Positions 8,462 through 14,152 of a stretch of DNA of 14,152 nt are shown piece by piece. The first letter of the stretch is position 1, and each line of letters starts with the position of its first letter. A model generated the notes under the pieces. That model ran no database searches. It worked only from the letters and a program-made list of their open reading frames with translations, and had not been told where the DNA came from. The stretch spans positions 1 through 14,152 of the forward strand of contig CAYNZF010000053.1 of assembly GCA_964401615.1 (NCBI GenBank), given 5' to 3'. Both the position numbers and the translations under genes were made by a program. The stretch comes from JAXGQD01 sp964401615. GTDB lineage: Bacteria; Bacillota; Clostridia; Saccharofermentanales; Fastidiosipilaceae.

Positions 8462-10827
8462 AATTACAATGGCAAAAATCAAACACGCTAACTGAAACAG
8501 CTCTCATGCAAAGCAGCACTGTTTTGCTCTTGACTTTGCTTTTCAGCCTCTCGATGAGTCAGATTCTTGCAGGAATATTTTATTTTCATGCTGTTTCGTT
8601 TGTCCAAGCTGTCCTTTTATCTGTACTGATCCTTCTGGTACTTGAATTGACTTTCAGATATTACCGCATTTCCATGCCCATCATTTTCTTTAGTCTGCTC
8701 GCGGGCGTAATCGTCTTTTATTTGGATGAAGCCATAAGGCAAAGGCTCATCTCAGTATGGATCAATTTCAGGGACAGCGCTTTGGCCGAGGCGAATCAGG
8801 CCTGGCTTGGCTTGGGTAAACAAGCCTATACAGATAATCATCAAGAGCTCTTGTATTTAATTGCGATAGCTGCGTTGACATTGACTTGCTATTTTATAGT
8901 CCGCACCTTCAGACAAGCCTCCGTCATGCTGATATTGCTTGTGATTTGCACCGCTCAGGCCGAGTATCAGCAGATCAACAACTTGTTGTTCCCGGTAAGC
9001 GTCGCTCTCTTCTGCGTGATTTTCATGCTTGCTTTGACTGTTCAAACCCGGGCTAAAAAATTTCAGCGGCCTTTTGTTCGAATCGTGCTTTTCTTATTGA
9101 TGGCGCTGATTTTACATGCGACTTTGTCTCCGCTGATTTTATACAACAACAATTTGGACCGTTTTTTGAGAAAAACCGAAGATCGCTTGTCTTCCGGTGC
9201 AAAAAGCAGTGGTTTTTATGAATTCAGTCTTGGATCGGCAGGTTATTACCCTGAAGGCTCTGAATTGGGTGGACCGATAAAATTGAGCGACACCCCTTTT
9301 GCCGAAATAACTGCAGGACCATCTTCAATGTACCTCCGCGGGGTGGTCTATGGGGAATACACCGGGAAAGCGTGGATCCCTGAGGGCATGAACAGCGGTT
9401 TGCGCTTCGAAGACAACGCGCTTCTGGAATTGCGCGACAAAACCTTTGCCTTGACACCTCCGGCAGATGCCTACGATGACTTGTTAAGTGTCGACAGCTA
9501 TCGTGTCAAACCCATCCTTCAGCCTCAACAAAGAATATTGCTGGGTGGAAAGCCTGATTCAATCGAGTTCTTCGCTGATGATATACCCGTTGAACTCTAT
9601 TTCAACACTTCAGGCTCAATCTCGGCAGACAGAAACATCCCGGATGAAGGCTATCAGGTGCGTGGTGAAATCATTAACATTGGCAATCCAAACTATGACA
9701 TCAGCCTCAACCGACTCCTGGGTGCGTCGCCCGTTCAATCAACCGCACGAATGAGCGAGGAGGATCGACGTTTTTGGCTGGCTCTCCCCAATATGGTGTC
9801 TGGCGAACTGCTTCACGATTTTTATTCAAGCTTGGAAGGCGATGAAGGAAACAGCATTCAAAGTGCGGAACGATCAACCGCATTTGTGATCAAGGAACAA
9901 CTCGGCTCAGAACGATTCACTTACTCGCTCGATGTTCCTGAAGTTCCCTCTGACCGTGAATTCGTGCAGTGGTTCTTGGAACAAAAAAGCGGGTATTGCA
10001 CTTATTTTGCCACGGCGCTGACAGTTTTGTGCAGGCAAGCAGGAATTCCGGCTCGCTACGTTGAAGGGTACATTCTTCCGTCGGTCAAAGGAGAGCCGGG
10101 TGAACAGTACCGCCGCACGCTCACTGGTCGCCAGGCCCATGCCTGGACAGAAATCTGGCTTGATGAGGTGGGCTGGCTGCCAATCGACGCGACACCCAGC
10201 AATTATCGCACTGCATTATTAGCTCCGGAGTGGGTGGAAGCTGCATCGGAAACAACCACGGCTCCTCCGGCAAGCAGCCAAAGCACTCCATCGGCGGCTG
10301 TTCTGGAAACGAGCAGCACGAGCGAAGCTGTTCCTTCACGCAGCAATCCAACTTCGGCTCGTACGGATGGCGCCACACAAGACGCTCCAAGTCCAGGTAT
10401 TTTTAAAAAAATACTACCTTATCTTGCGGCTTTTTTGTTATTTTACGCTTTGATTGCCTATTATTTGTGGCGTGTGGAAGCGTTCAAAAATAGACATGAT
10501 GAAAACTGGCTGATCAAACGTCACAATGGAAACATTCACGCGGTCGTTTTGGACGTCTGGGAAAATATGCGCTATTTGGCTCGACTGCTTGATCTAAGAC
10601 AATCAGAAGGTCAAACACTCATGCGATTTTTGAGTTCCTGGCCGGAAGAATTTCAACTCAAGCACAGCGCTGTGATTGTCGATCAGGCCATTTACGGGAC
10701 GGGCGAGATCACCGAAGACCGCTTGCGACTGCTCCTGGATGATTATGAAAAACTGGAATTTAAAGTAAAAATCCGTGCGAACCGCTTTACCTGGTTTTTT
10801 CGCAGATTTTTAAATCCCCGGCATTGA
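8458..10827 (+). CDS. Multi-pass membrane protein with extracellular transglutaminase-like domain (TgpA-like)
   Basis: In this 789-residue protein, about seven membrane segments lie in residues 20-229 (near 20-40, 46-65, 73-90, 131-148, 153-168, 178-195 and 208-228). A large extracellular region of about 420 residues follows. It holds a transglutaminase-like core with a complete Cys-His-Asp triad: C514 in SGYCTYFAT, H561 in QAHAWTEI and D577 in GWLPIDATP. A Ser/Thr/Ala/Pro-rich linker (about 595-647) leads to another membrane segment (about 652-671) and a C-terminal tail of about 118 residues. An odd number of N-terminal segments places the catalytic domain outside and the tail inside, which agrees with the basic residues after the last segment. 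It is coupled to the DUF58 gene by ATGA. Members may be cysteine peptidases or cross-linking enzymes acting on the envelope; the substrate is unknown. It is the last gene of the cassette, since a new promoter follows at once. Confidence 0.94.
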   Translation: MKLQWQKSNTLTETALMQSSTVLLLTLLFSLSMSQILAGIFYFHAVSFVQAVLLSVLILLVLELTFRYYRISMPIIFFSLLAGVIVFYLDEAIRQRLISVWINFRDSALAEANQAWLGLGKQAYTDNHQELLYLIAIAALTLTCYFIVRTFRQASVMLILLVICTAQAEYQQINNLLFPVSVALFCVIFMLALTVQTRAKKFQRPFVRIVLFLLMALILHATLSPLILYNNNLDRFLRKTEDRLSSGAKSSGFYEFSLGSAGYYPEGSELGGPIKLSDTPFAEITAGPSSMYLRGVVYGEYTGKAWIPEGMNSGLRFEDNALLELRDKTFALTPPADAYDDLLSVDSYRVKPILQPQQRILLGGKPDSIEFFADDIPVELYFNTSGSISADRNIPDEGYQVRGEIINIGNPNYDISLNRLLGASPVQSTARMSEEDRRFWLALPNMVSGELLHDFYSSLEGDEGNSIQSAERSTAFVIKEQLGSERFTYSLDVPEVPSDREFVQWFLEQKSGYCTYFATALTVLCRQAGIPARYVEGYILPSVKGEPGEQYRRTLTGRQAHAWTEIWLDEVGWLPIDATPSNYRTALLAPEWVEAASETTTAPPASSQSTPSAAVLETSSTSEAVPSRSNPTSARTDGATQDAPSPGIFKKILPYLAAFLLFYALIAYYLWRVEAFKNRHDENWLIKRHNGNIHAVVLDVWENMRYLARLLDLRQSEGQTLMRFLSSWPEEFQLKHSAVIVDQAIYGTGEITEDRLRLLLDDYEKLEFKVKIRANRFTWFFRRFLNPRH

Positions 10828-10828
10828 T

Positions 10829-10857
10829 TTGCCAAGTCGATTTATCACAAGTATCAT
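10829..10857 (+). promoter_or_regulatory. Sigma-A-type promoter for the sugar-binding protein pair
   Basis: TTGCCA (10829-10834; five of six to TTGACA) is separated by exactly 17 bases from TATCAT (10852-10857; five of six to TATAAT). A start near 10864 would place the strong Shine-Dalgarno at 10879-10885 inside a short leader. The -35 lies two bases after the transglutaminase stop. The overlapping CATAAT (10855-10860) is an alternative -10, but its spacing is poor (20 bases). Confidence 0.6.
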
Positions 10858-10878
10858 AATTACATATGGCAATAATGT

Positions 10879-10885
10879 GAGGTGA
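10879..10885 (+). promoter_or_regulatory. Strong ribosome binding site that points to an upstream, non-ATG start
   Basis: GAGGTGA is a seven-base match to the complement of the 16S rRNA 3' end. Seven bases downstream, at 10893, is ATA in frame with the binding-protein gene. No ATG, GTG or TTG lies in that frame between the stop at 10878-10880 and the ATG at 10944. A second purine run, AAAGGAG (10914-10920), is 23 bases from the ATG, which is too far to serve it well. Confidence 0.5.
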
Positions 10886-10943
10886 AGCTGCGATAAAAAC
10901 GAGCTGTAGATTCAAAGGAGTTATCTCTCGCGAAAGCCTGGCG

Positions 10944-11909
10944 ATGGCCTTGATTACATTTGTTTTTCTATTGGTGGTGACCGCTTTTGTTTTTTGGCAA
11001 AAAGATTTCTTTTTTCCTGACGAAAATCCGGCAAGTTTACAAATAGCCGTAGTACTTGCCGACAACAAGCTGGTCCAGCAGAGCGCGCTGAGAGAGGGCA
11101 TGGAACTGGCCGCCTACGATTTCAACTGCGAACTGACCATCGTTGCACCACTCAAGCCTTACGACATGACTGAGCAAAACGAACTGATCAATCAAACTCT
11201 GCGCCGTACCCCGGACGCATGGGTTCTAAGTCCCGTCGACATAAAAGTTCAAGCGAGCTTCCATGCTCCAAGTTTCAAAAAAATTCCTCTTGCGATTATC
11301 AACAGCCCTGATACAAACCTCCACAATGTTTCAATCATCAGCCCGAACTATGGCCAAATGGCAGATCAATTGGCAAAACGCATTCTTCTCGAGCTTCCAC
11401 AATTGGAAAGAGCGGTGATTTGTTTTACGATCGATGCGGATCCTACGCGTGAAATCAAACTGCTGCTGCAAAGTGAATTTAGCCGTTTGGGTGTGAAATG
11501 CGTGCTTATGGATTTTTCGGATGCGATCACCGACGGTTCATCGGGAGACGAACCACTACAGTTCTTGAATCAAGTTGACGGTGCACATAACGCCTTGATC
11601 TGTATGGACGGCGAAGCCTTAAGCACTGTGCTCACTCTAAGCAATGAACAGGAAAATCAAAACTCCGTTCCTCAGATTTATGCCCTAGCCGCGGACATCA
11701 CAGCCGTCAGTTATTTGGAAAAAGGAAGCGTTAAGCTGCTGGTCCAGGACAATCAATTCACGAGCGGTTATCTGGCCATCAAGTACCTGGCAGAGCTTTT
11801 GCGCAGGGGAAAAAGCATAGAAGATGAAACAATTGATTTTGCTCTCATCGATCGGGACAACTTAGACTTGATTGCCAATCAGTATCTGTTGTTTCCAATT
11901 ATACAATGA
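10944..11909 (+). CDS. Membrane-anchored periplasmic-binding-protein-like (type 1) sugar-binding protein; start probably further upstream
   Basis: From the first ATG the product has 321 residues. A hydrophobic segment (residues 2-19) is followed directly by a type 1 binding-protein fold of the LacI/ribose-binding kind. Recognisable pieces are the opening strand LQIAVVLADN, DAWVLSPVD, IPLAIINSPD, a hinge-like ISPNYGQMADQLA, and near the end LLVQDNQFTSGYLAIKYL. There is no DNA-binding domain and no lipobox cysteine, so it is probably an uncleaved, membrane-anchored extracytoplasmic protein. Starting at ATG 10944 leaves no basic residues before the membrane segment. Extending 17 codons to ATA 10893 adds K, R, K and R and a well-placed Shine-Dalgarno, so 10893 may be the true start (338 residues). 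The MglB gene follows 18 bases after its stop. Possible roles are a co-receptor for the two-component system upstream or a binding protein for a transporter encoded elsewhere. Confidence 0.75.
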   Translation: MALITFVFLLVVTAFVFWQKDFFFPDENPASLQIAVVLADNKLVQQSALREGMELAAYDFNCELTIVAPLKPYDMTEQNELINQTLRRTPDAWVLSPVDIKVQASFHAPSFKKIPLAIINSPDTNLHNVSIISPNYGQMADQLAKRILLELPQLERAVICFTIDADPTREIKLLLQSEFSRLGVKCVLMDFSDAITDGSSGDEPLQFLNQVDGAHNALICMDGEALSTVLTLSNEQENQNSVPQIYALAADITAVSYLEKGSVKLLVQDNQFTSGYLAIKYLAELLRRGKSIEDETIDFALIDRDNLDLIANQYLLFPIIQ

Positions 11910-11927
11910 AGAAATGGGACTGAAGTG

Positions 11928-13025
11928 ATGTCGAACAGAGCCGGTTCAGAAAACAATCAGCCAAAAATCGTTCAAAGGCTTTTGCTTTTAGTTTTTTTTG
12001 TGTGGATCAGCTCGATTTTGCCCTTAATGTCATGCGCGCGCAAGCCGTCAGGAACAAAAAATTTGAAGATTGGGGTCGTTATTTATCAAGCTAATGACAC
12101 ATTCATCGATTTACTCTGCTCGTCGATGACCGCCAGTGTGAGACAGCGAGAAGAAGCACAACAGAAGGAGATCATTCTCAATATTGTCGCGGCCAAAAAT
12201 GATCAAAACTATCAGAACACACTGATTGATCGCATGCTGCGGCAAAATTTCGATGTTTTGTGCGTTAACCTGGTTGATCGCACGATGTCTGCGCCCATCA
12301 TCAACAAATGCCGGGCTGCAAACGTGCCGCTTGTTTTCTTCAATCGTGAACCGGTAGAAGAAGATATCGCAGCCTGGGACAAAATTTACTATGTTGGAAC
12401 TTCACCGATTGATTCTGCCAATTTGCAAGGCGAGATGCTCTTGGATCTGTTGGTCAAAGATTTTTCCGCAGTTGACCAAAACAATGACGGAAAAATTCAA
12501 TATGCGCACTTGGAAGGTGAGCCGGGTCATCAAGATGCTCTGTATCGTACGGAATATTCGGTGGCTGTCTTGACTGATGCCGGGATAATTATGGAAAAGC
12601 TGGCCGGCGACACGGCGAACTGGAACTTGAACAGCGCATATCAAATAACGAACAGCTGGTTGGACCAATACGGTACACAAATCGAAGTTGTATTGTCCAA
12701 CGATGATGACATGGCACTGGGTGCAATCAAAGCATACCAAGTGCGAAACGTGCCACGTCGCTTTTTTCCCTATGTCTTTGGTATAGATGCGACCCCTGTG
12801 GGCTTAGCTGCGATTAAAGAGGGGACAATGTATGGTACTGTCGTGAATGATTATGTAGAGCAGGCGGCAGTCATCGTCGATATTGCCTTGGCGCTCGCCG
12901 AAGAAAAGAATCCTGCAGAGCATAACATTCCTTTTTTAATTGGACAGACCGTTCGTATTCCGCATCGTCCGTTAACTGCTTTGAACTGTGACGAAGAGAT
13001 TAAAAAACTACAGGAAGTGCATTAA
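11928..13025 (+). CDS. mglB: Glucose/galactose-binding lipoprotein, MglB family
   Basis: This 365-residue exported lipoprotein has a hydrophobic segment at about 18-34 that ends in LMSC, so C36 is the likely lipidated cysteine. The body aligns closely with E. coli MglB, the receptor for glucose, galactose and methyl-galactoside. The calcium loop DQNNDGKIQ is at 183-191, with the distal ligand E253. Sugar-pocket residues that can be matched are D57, F59, N139, H201, D203, R207, W232, D287 and N307 (E. coli D14, F16, N91, H152, D154, R158, W183, D236, N256). The exception is D259, where E. coli has Asn211. ATG 11928 was chosen over the adjacent GTG 11925; the ribosome site is weak in both cases (GGGA near 11916). 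The gene lies 18 bases after the anchored binding protein and shares its promoter. The expected partners mglA and mglC do not follow. Confidence 0.9.
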   Translation: MSNRAGSENNQPKIVQRLLLLVFFVWISSILPLMSCARKPSGTKNLKIGVVIYQANDTFIDLLCSSMTASVRQREEAQQKEIILNIVAAKNDQNYQNTLIDRMLRQNFDVLCVNLVDRTMSAPIINKCRAANVPLVFFNREPVEEDIAAWDKIYYVGTSPIDSANLQGEMLLDLLVKDFSAVDQNNDGKIQYAHLEGEPGHQDALYRTEYSVAVLTDAGIIMEKLAGDTANWNLNSAYQITNSWLDQYGTQIEVVLSNDDDMALGAIKAYQVRNVPRRFFPYVFGIDATPVGLAAIKEGTMYGTVVNDYVEQAAVIVDIALALAEEKNPAEHNIPFLIGQTVRIPHRPLTALNCDEEIKKLQEVH

Positions 13026-13038
13026 CAGATTCCTGTAG
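13001..13038 (-). terminator. Intrinsic terminator of ldh, overlapping the 3' end of mglB
   Basis: A perfect nine-base inverted repeat, CTACAGGAA (13008-13016) and TTCCTGTAG (13030-13038), encloses a 13-base loop. Read on the minus strand, the hairpin is followed by TTTTTTA (13007-13001), as in a rho-independent terminator, and lies about 35 bases past the ldh stop. On the plus strand no T-run follows, so it should work mainly in the ldh direction. It spans the mglB stop codon (13023-13025). Confidence 0.6.
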
Positions 13039-13072
13039 CCTGACGATGATCTCTTGAATATAAGTGTTTGTT

Positions 13073-14032
13073 TTAAATATCGTTGGTTCCGACTAAAACT
13101 GATTTTACACTGTCGGAAGCTTTGAGCAGTTTTTGATTTTCGTCCTCGGTCAAATCGATTTCCAGAATTTTTTCGATACCATTTCTTCCCACAACGCAAG
13201 GCACATTCAGCACCACATCTTTAAGACCATATTCGCCATCGAGCACTGCTCCGACCGTACGAATCGTGTTTTGATCGTGCAGAAGCGAAGCACATAGTTC
13301 ATTGACCGCAATGGCGATGCCGTAAAATGTAGCACCCTTTCGCTTAATAATCTCGGCTCCGGCAGTGCGCGTGTCTTTGGCAAACTGTTCTTTCTCTTCC
13401 TCTGATAAATTGTTTCCGCTGATTTTACAGAATTCCTCAATGGTGCATCCGGCAATTTTGGAAAAGCTCCAGGCAGGAAACTGAGCTTCCCCGTGTTCCC
13501 CAATAATGTAGGCATGAATGTTTTTCATATCGATGTTGAACTTGTGTGCTAAAAGTGTCCGCAGACGAATGCCATCCAAAACAGTTCCGGAACCGACGAC
13601 GAGATGGCGGGGCAGACCGGACCATTTAGCAATTTGGTAAGTCAGGACGTCAACAGGATTGGCGACGACCAGGATGACACCACCGTTATAGTATTTCATC
13701 ATCTCCTGAGTCGCTGATTTGGCAATGCGGCAATTTTTAGCAGCCAGATCCAATCGCGTTTCACCTGGCTTTCGTCCTGCACCTGCGGCGAACACGATGA
13801 TTCCGCAATCAGCCACGTCTGAAAAATCTCCGGTCCGAATCGTCATTGTGTTTAAAAACGGTAAACCGTGAACGATGTCCATGACTTCGCCTTCGGCTTT
13901 CTCTCTAATGACGTCAATCAATACCAATTCGTCACATGTGCGTTTTATTGACATAACATAAGCGATGCTTGCGCCAACATTGCCTGCTCCGATAATGGCA
14001 ATCTTCGATCTCTGCTTGATTCCGCCGTCCAT
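13073..14032 (-). CDS. ldh: L-lactate dehydrogenase (LDH/MDH superfamily)
   Basis: This 319-residue cytoplasmic NAD-dependent enzyme probably reduces pyruvate to L-lactate to recycle NADH in fermentation. The Rossmann motif GAGNVGAS (15-22) is followed by D40 of LVLID, the usual NAD-selecting aspartate. Catalytic residues are R93 (Arg109 in LDH numbering), D153 (Asp168), R156 (Arg171) and H180 (His195) in IIGEHG. LDH-like features are PGETRLDL, GSGTVLD and KGATFYGIA. Two residues are unusual: R87 sits at the substrate-selecting position 102, which is glutamine in classic Bacillus LDH and arginine in malate dehydrogenases, and E182 replaces the common aspartate of GEHGD. I recall arginine at position 102 in other clostridial LDHs, so LDH remains the better call. 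ATG at 14032 is preceded by AGGAGG five bases away. The gene converges on mglB and has its own promoter and terminator. Confidence 0.88.
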   Translation of the reverse strand: MDGGIKQRSKIAIIGAGNVGASIAYVMSIKRTCDELVLIDVIREKAEGEVMDIVHGLPFLNTMTIRTGDFSDVADCGIIVFAAGAGRKPGETRLDLAAKNCRIAKSATQEMMKYYNGGVILVVANPVDVLTYQIAKWSGLPRHLVVGSGTVLDGIRLRTLLAHKFNIDMKNIHAYIIGEHGEAQFPAWSFSKIAGCTIEEFCKISGNNLSEEEKEQFAKDTRTAGAEIIKRKGATFYGIAIAVNELCASLLHDQNTIRTVGAVLDGEYGLKDVVLNVPCVVGRNGIEKILEIDLTEDENQKLLKASDSVKSVLVGTNDI

Positions 14033-14082
14033 AGTAACCTCCTGATGATTGACAACATTTTAACGATAACAGCACAAAATAT

Positions 14083-14111
14083 ATCATATAATTTATCGAT
14101 ATAATTAACAA
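14083..14111 (-). promoter_or_regulatory. Sigma-A-type promoter for ldh
   Basis: On the minus strand, TTGTTA (14111-14106) and TATGAT (14088-14083) are separated by exactly 17 bases in an AT-rich stretch. These are four of six and five of six matches to the consensus. The start would be near 14076, giving a leader of about 44 bases before the ldh ATG. The first seven bases, TTGTTAA, look like half of a Rex (NADH-sensing repressor) site, but the matching half is absent. Confidence 0.5.
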
Positions 14112-14152
14112 GCGCAACAAGAAGTTAATCAAGAATTTGAAATGCTATTCAT

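Noticed and set aside
10396..10418. Imperfect inverted repeat with A and T runs near the end of the transglutaminase gene
   Set aside because: It encodes the conserved-looking start of the last membrane segment (IFKKILPYL), is mismatched and has no T-run after it, so it is not a terminator.
10944..11909. LacI-family transcription regulator
   Set aside because: The ligand-binding fold is similar, but the N-terminus is a membrane segment instead of a helix-turn-helix.
14105..14111. Rex-type operator upstream of ldh
   Set aside because: Only the TTGTTAA half-site is present; the inverted half TTAACAA at the required spacing is absent.

Overview
The window looks like an ordinary chromosomal segment of a Gram-positive anaerobe, most likely a member of the Clostridia. 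The evidence is a Firmicutes-style GyrA, a YesM/YesN-type two-component pair, a lipoprotein (not free periplasmic) glucose/galactose-binding protein, strong AGGAGG-like ribosome sites and a clostridial-looking L-lactate dehydrogenase. A finer placement is not possible from the sequence alone. No tRNA, rRNA, CRISPR array, insertion sequence or phage gene was seen.

Layout, left to right. Positions 1-138 are the last 45 codons of rsmG (16S rRNA methyltransferase). An extended -10 promoter follows directly, and then gyrA (214-2754). Twenty-eight bases after gyrA begins a two-component system: an AraC-type response regulator (2783-4423), then a membrane histidine kinase (4423-6240) that shares one base with it. 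Twenty-nine bases later comes a translationally coupled envelope cassette: MoxR AAA+ ATPase (6270-7220), DUF58 protein (7217-8461) and a multi-pass membrane transglutaminase-like protein (8458-10827), joined by ATGA overlaps. A good promoter at 10829-10857 then starts a second unit of two extracytoplasmic sugar-binding proteins: a membrane-anchored one (10944-11909, probably starting further upstream at a non-standard codon) and an MglB-like lipoprotein (11928-13025). The last gene, ldh (14032-13073), is on the opposite strand and converges on mglB. Its probable terminator lies across the mglB stop codon.

How the genes may work together. gyrA and rsmG are housekeeping genes that often lie near the replication origin in Firmicutes. 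The kinase and regulator belong to the class that responds to extracellular sugars or envelope signals. Either the MoxR-DUF58-transglutaminase cassette directly downstream, or the two sugar-binding proteins (which have no transporter ATPase or permease beside them), could be their target or input partner. The sugar-binding pair plus the kinase resembles known clostridial sugar-sensing arrangements, but the link here is inference. MglB (glucose/galactose capture) and LDH (fermentative end of glycolysis) fit a sugar-fermenting lifestyle.

The points most worth a second look are: the probable ATA start of the anchored binding protein; the orphan binding-protein pair; the two-component system inserted between gyrA and an envelope cassette; an arginine at the substrate-discriminating position of LDH; and an alanine at the quinolone-determining Ser83 position of GyrA.
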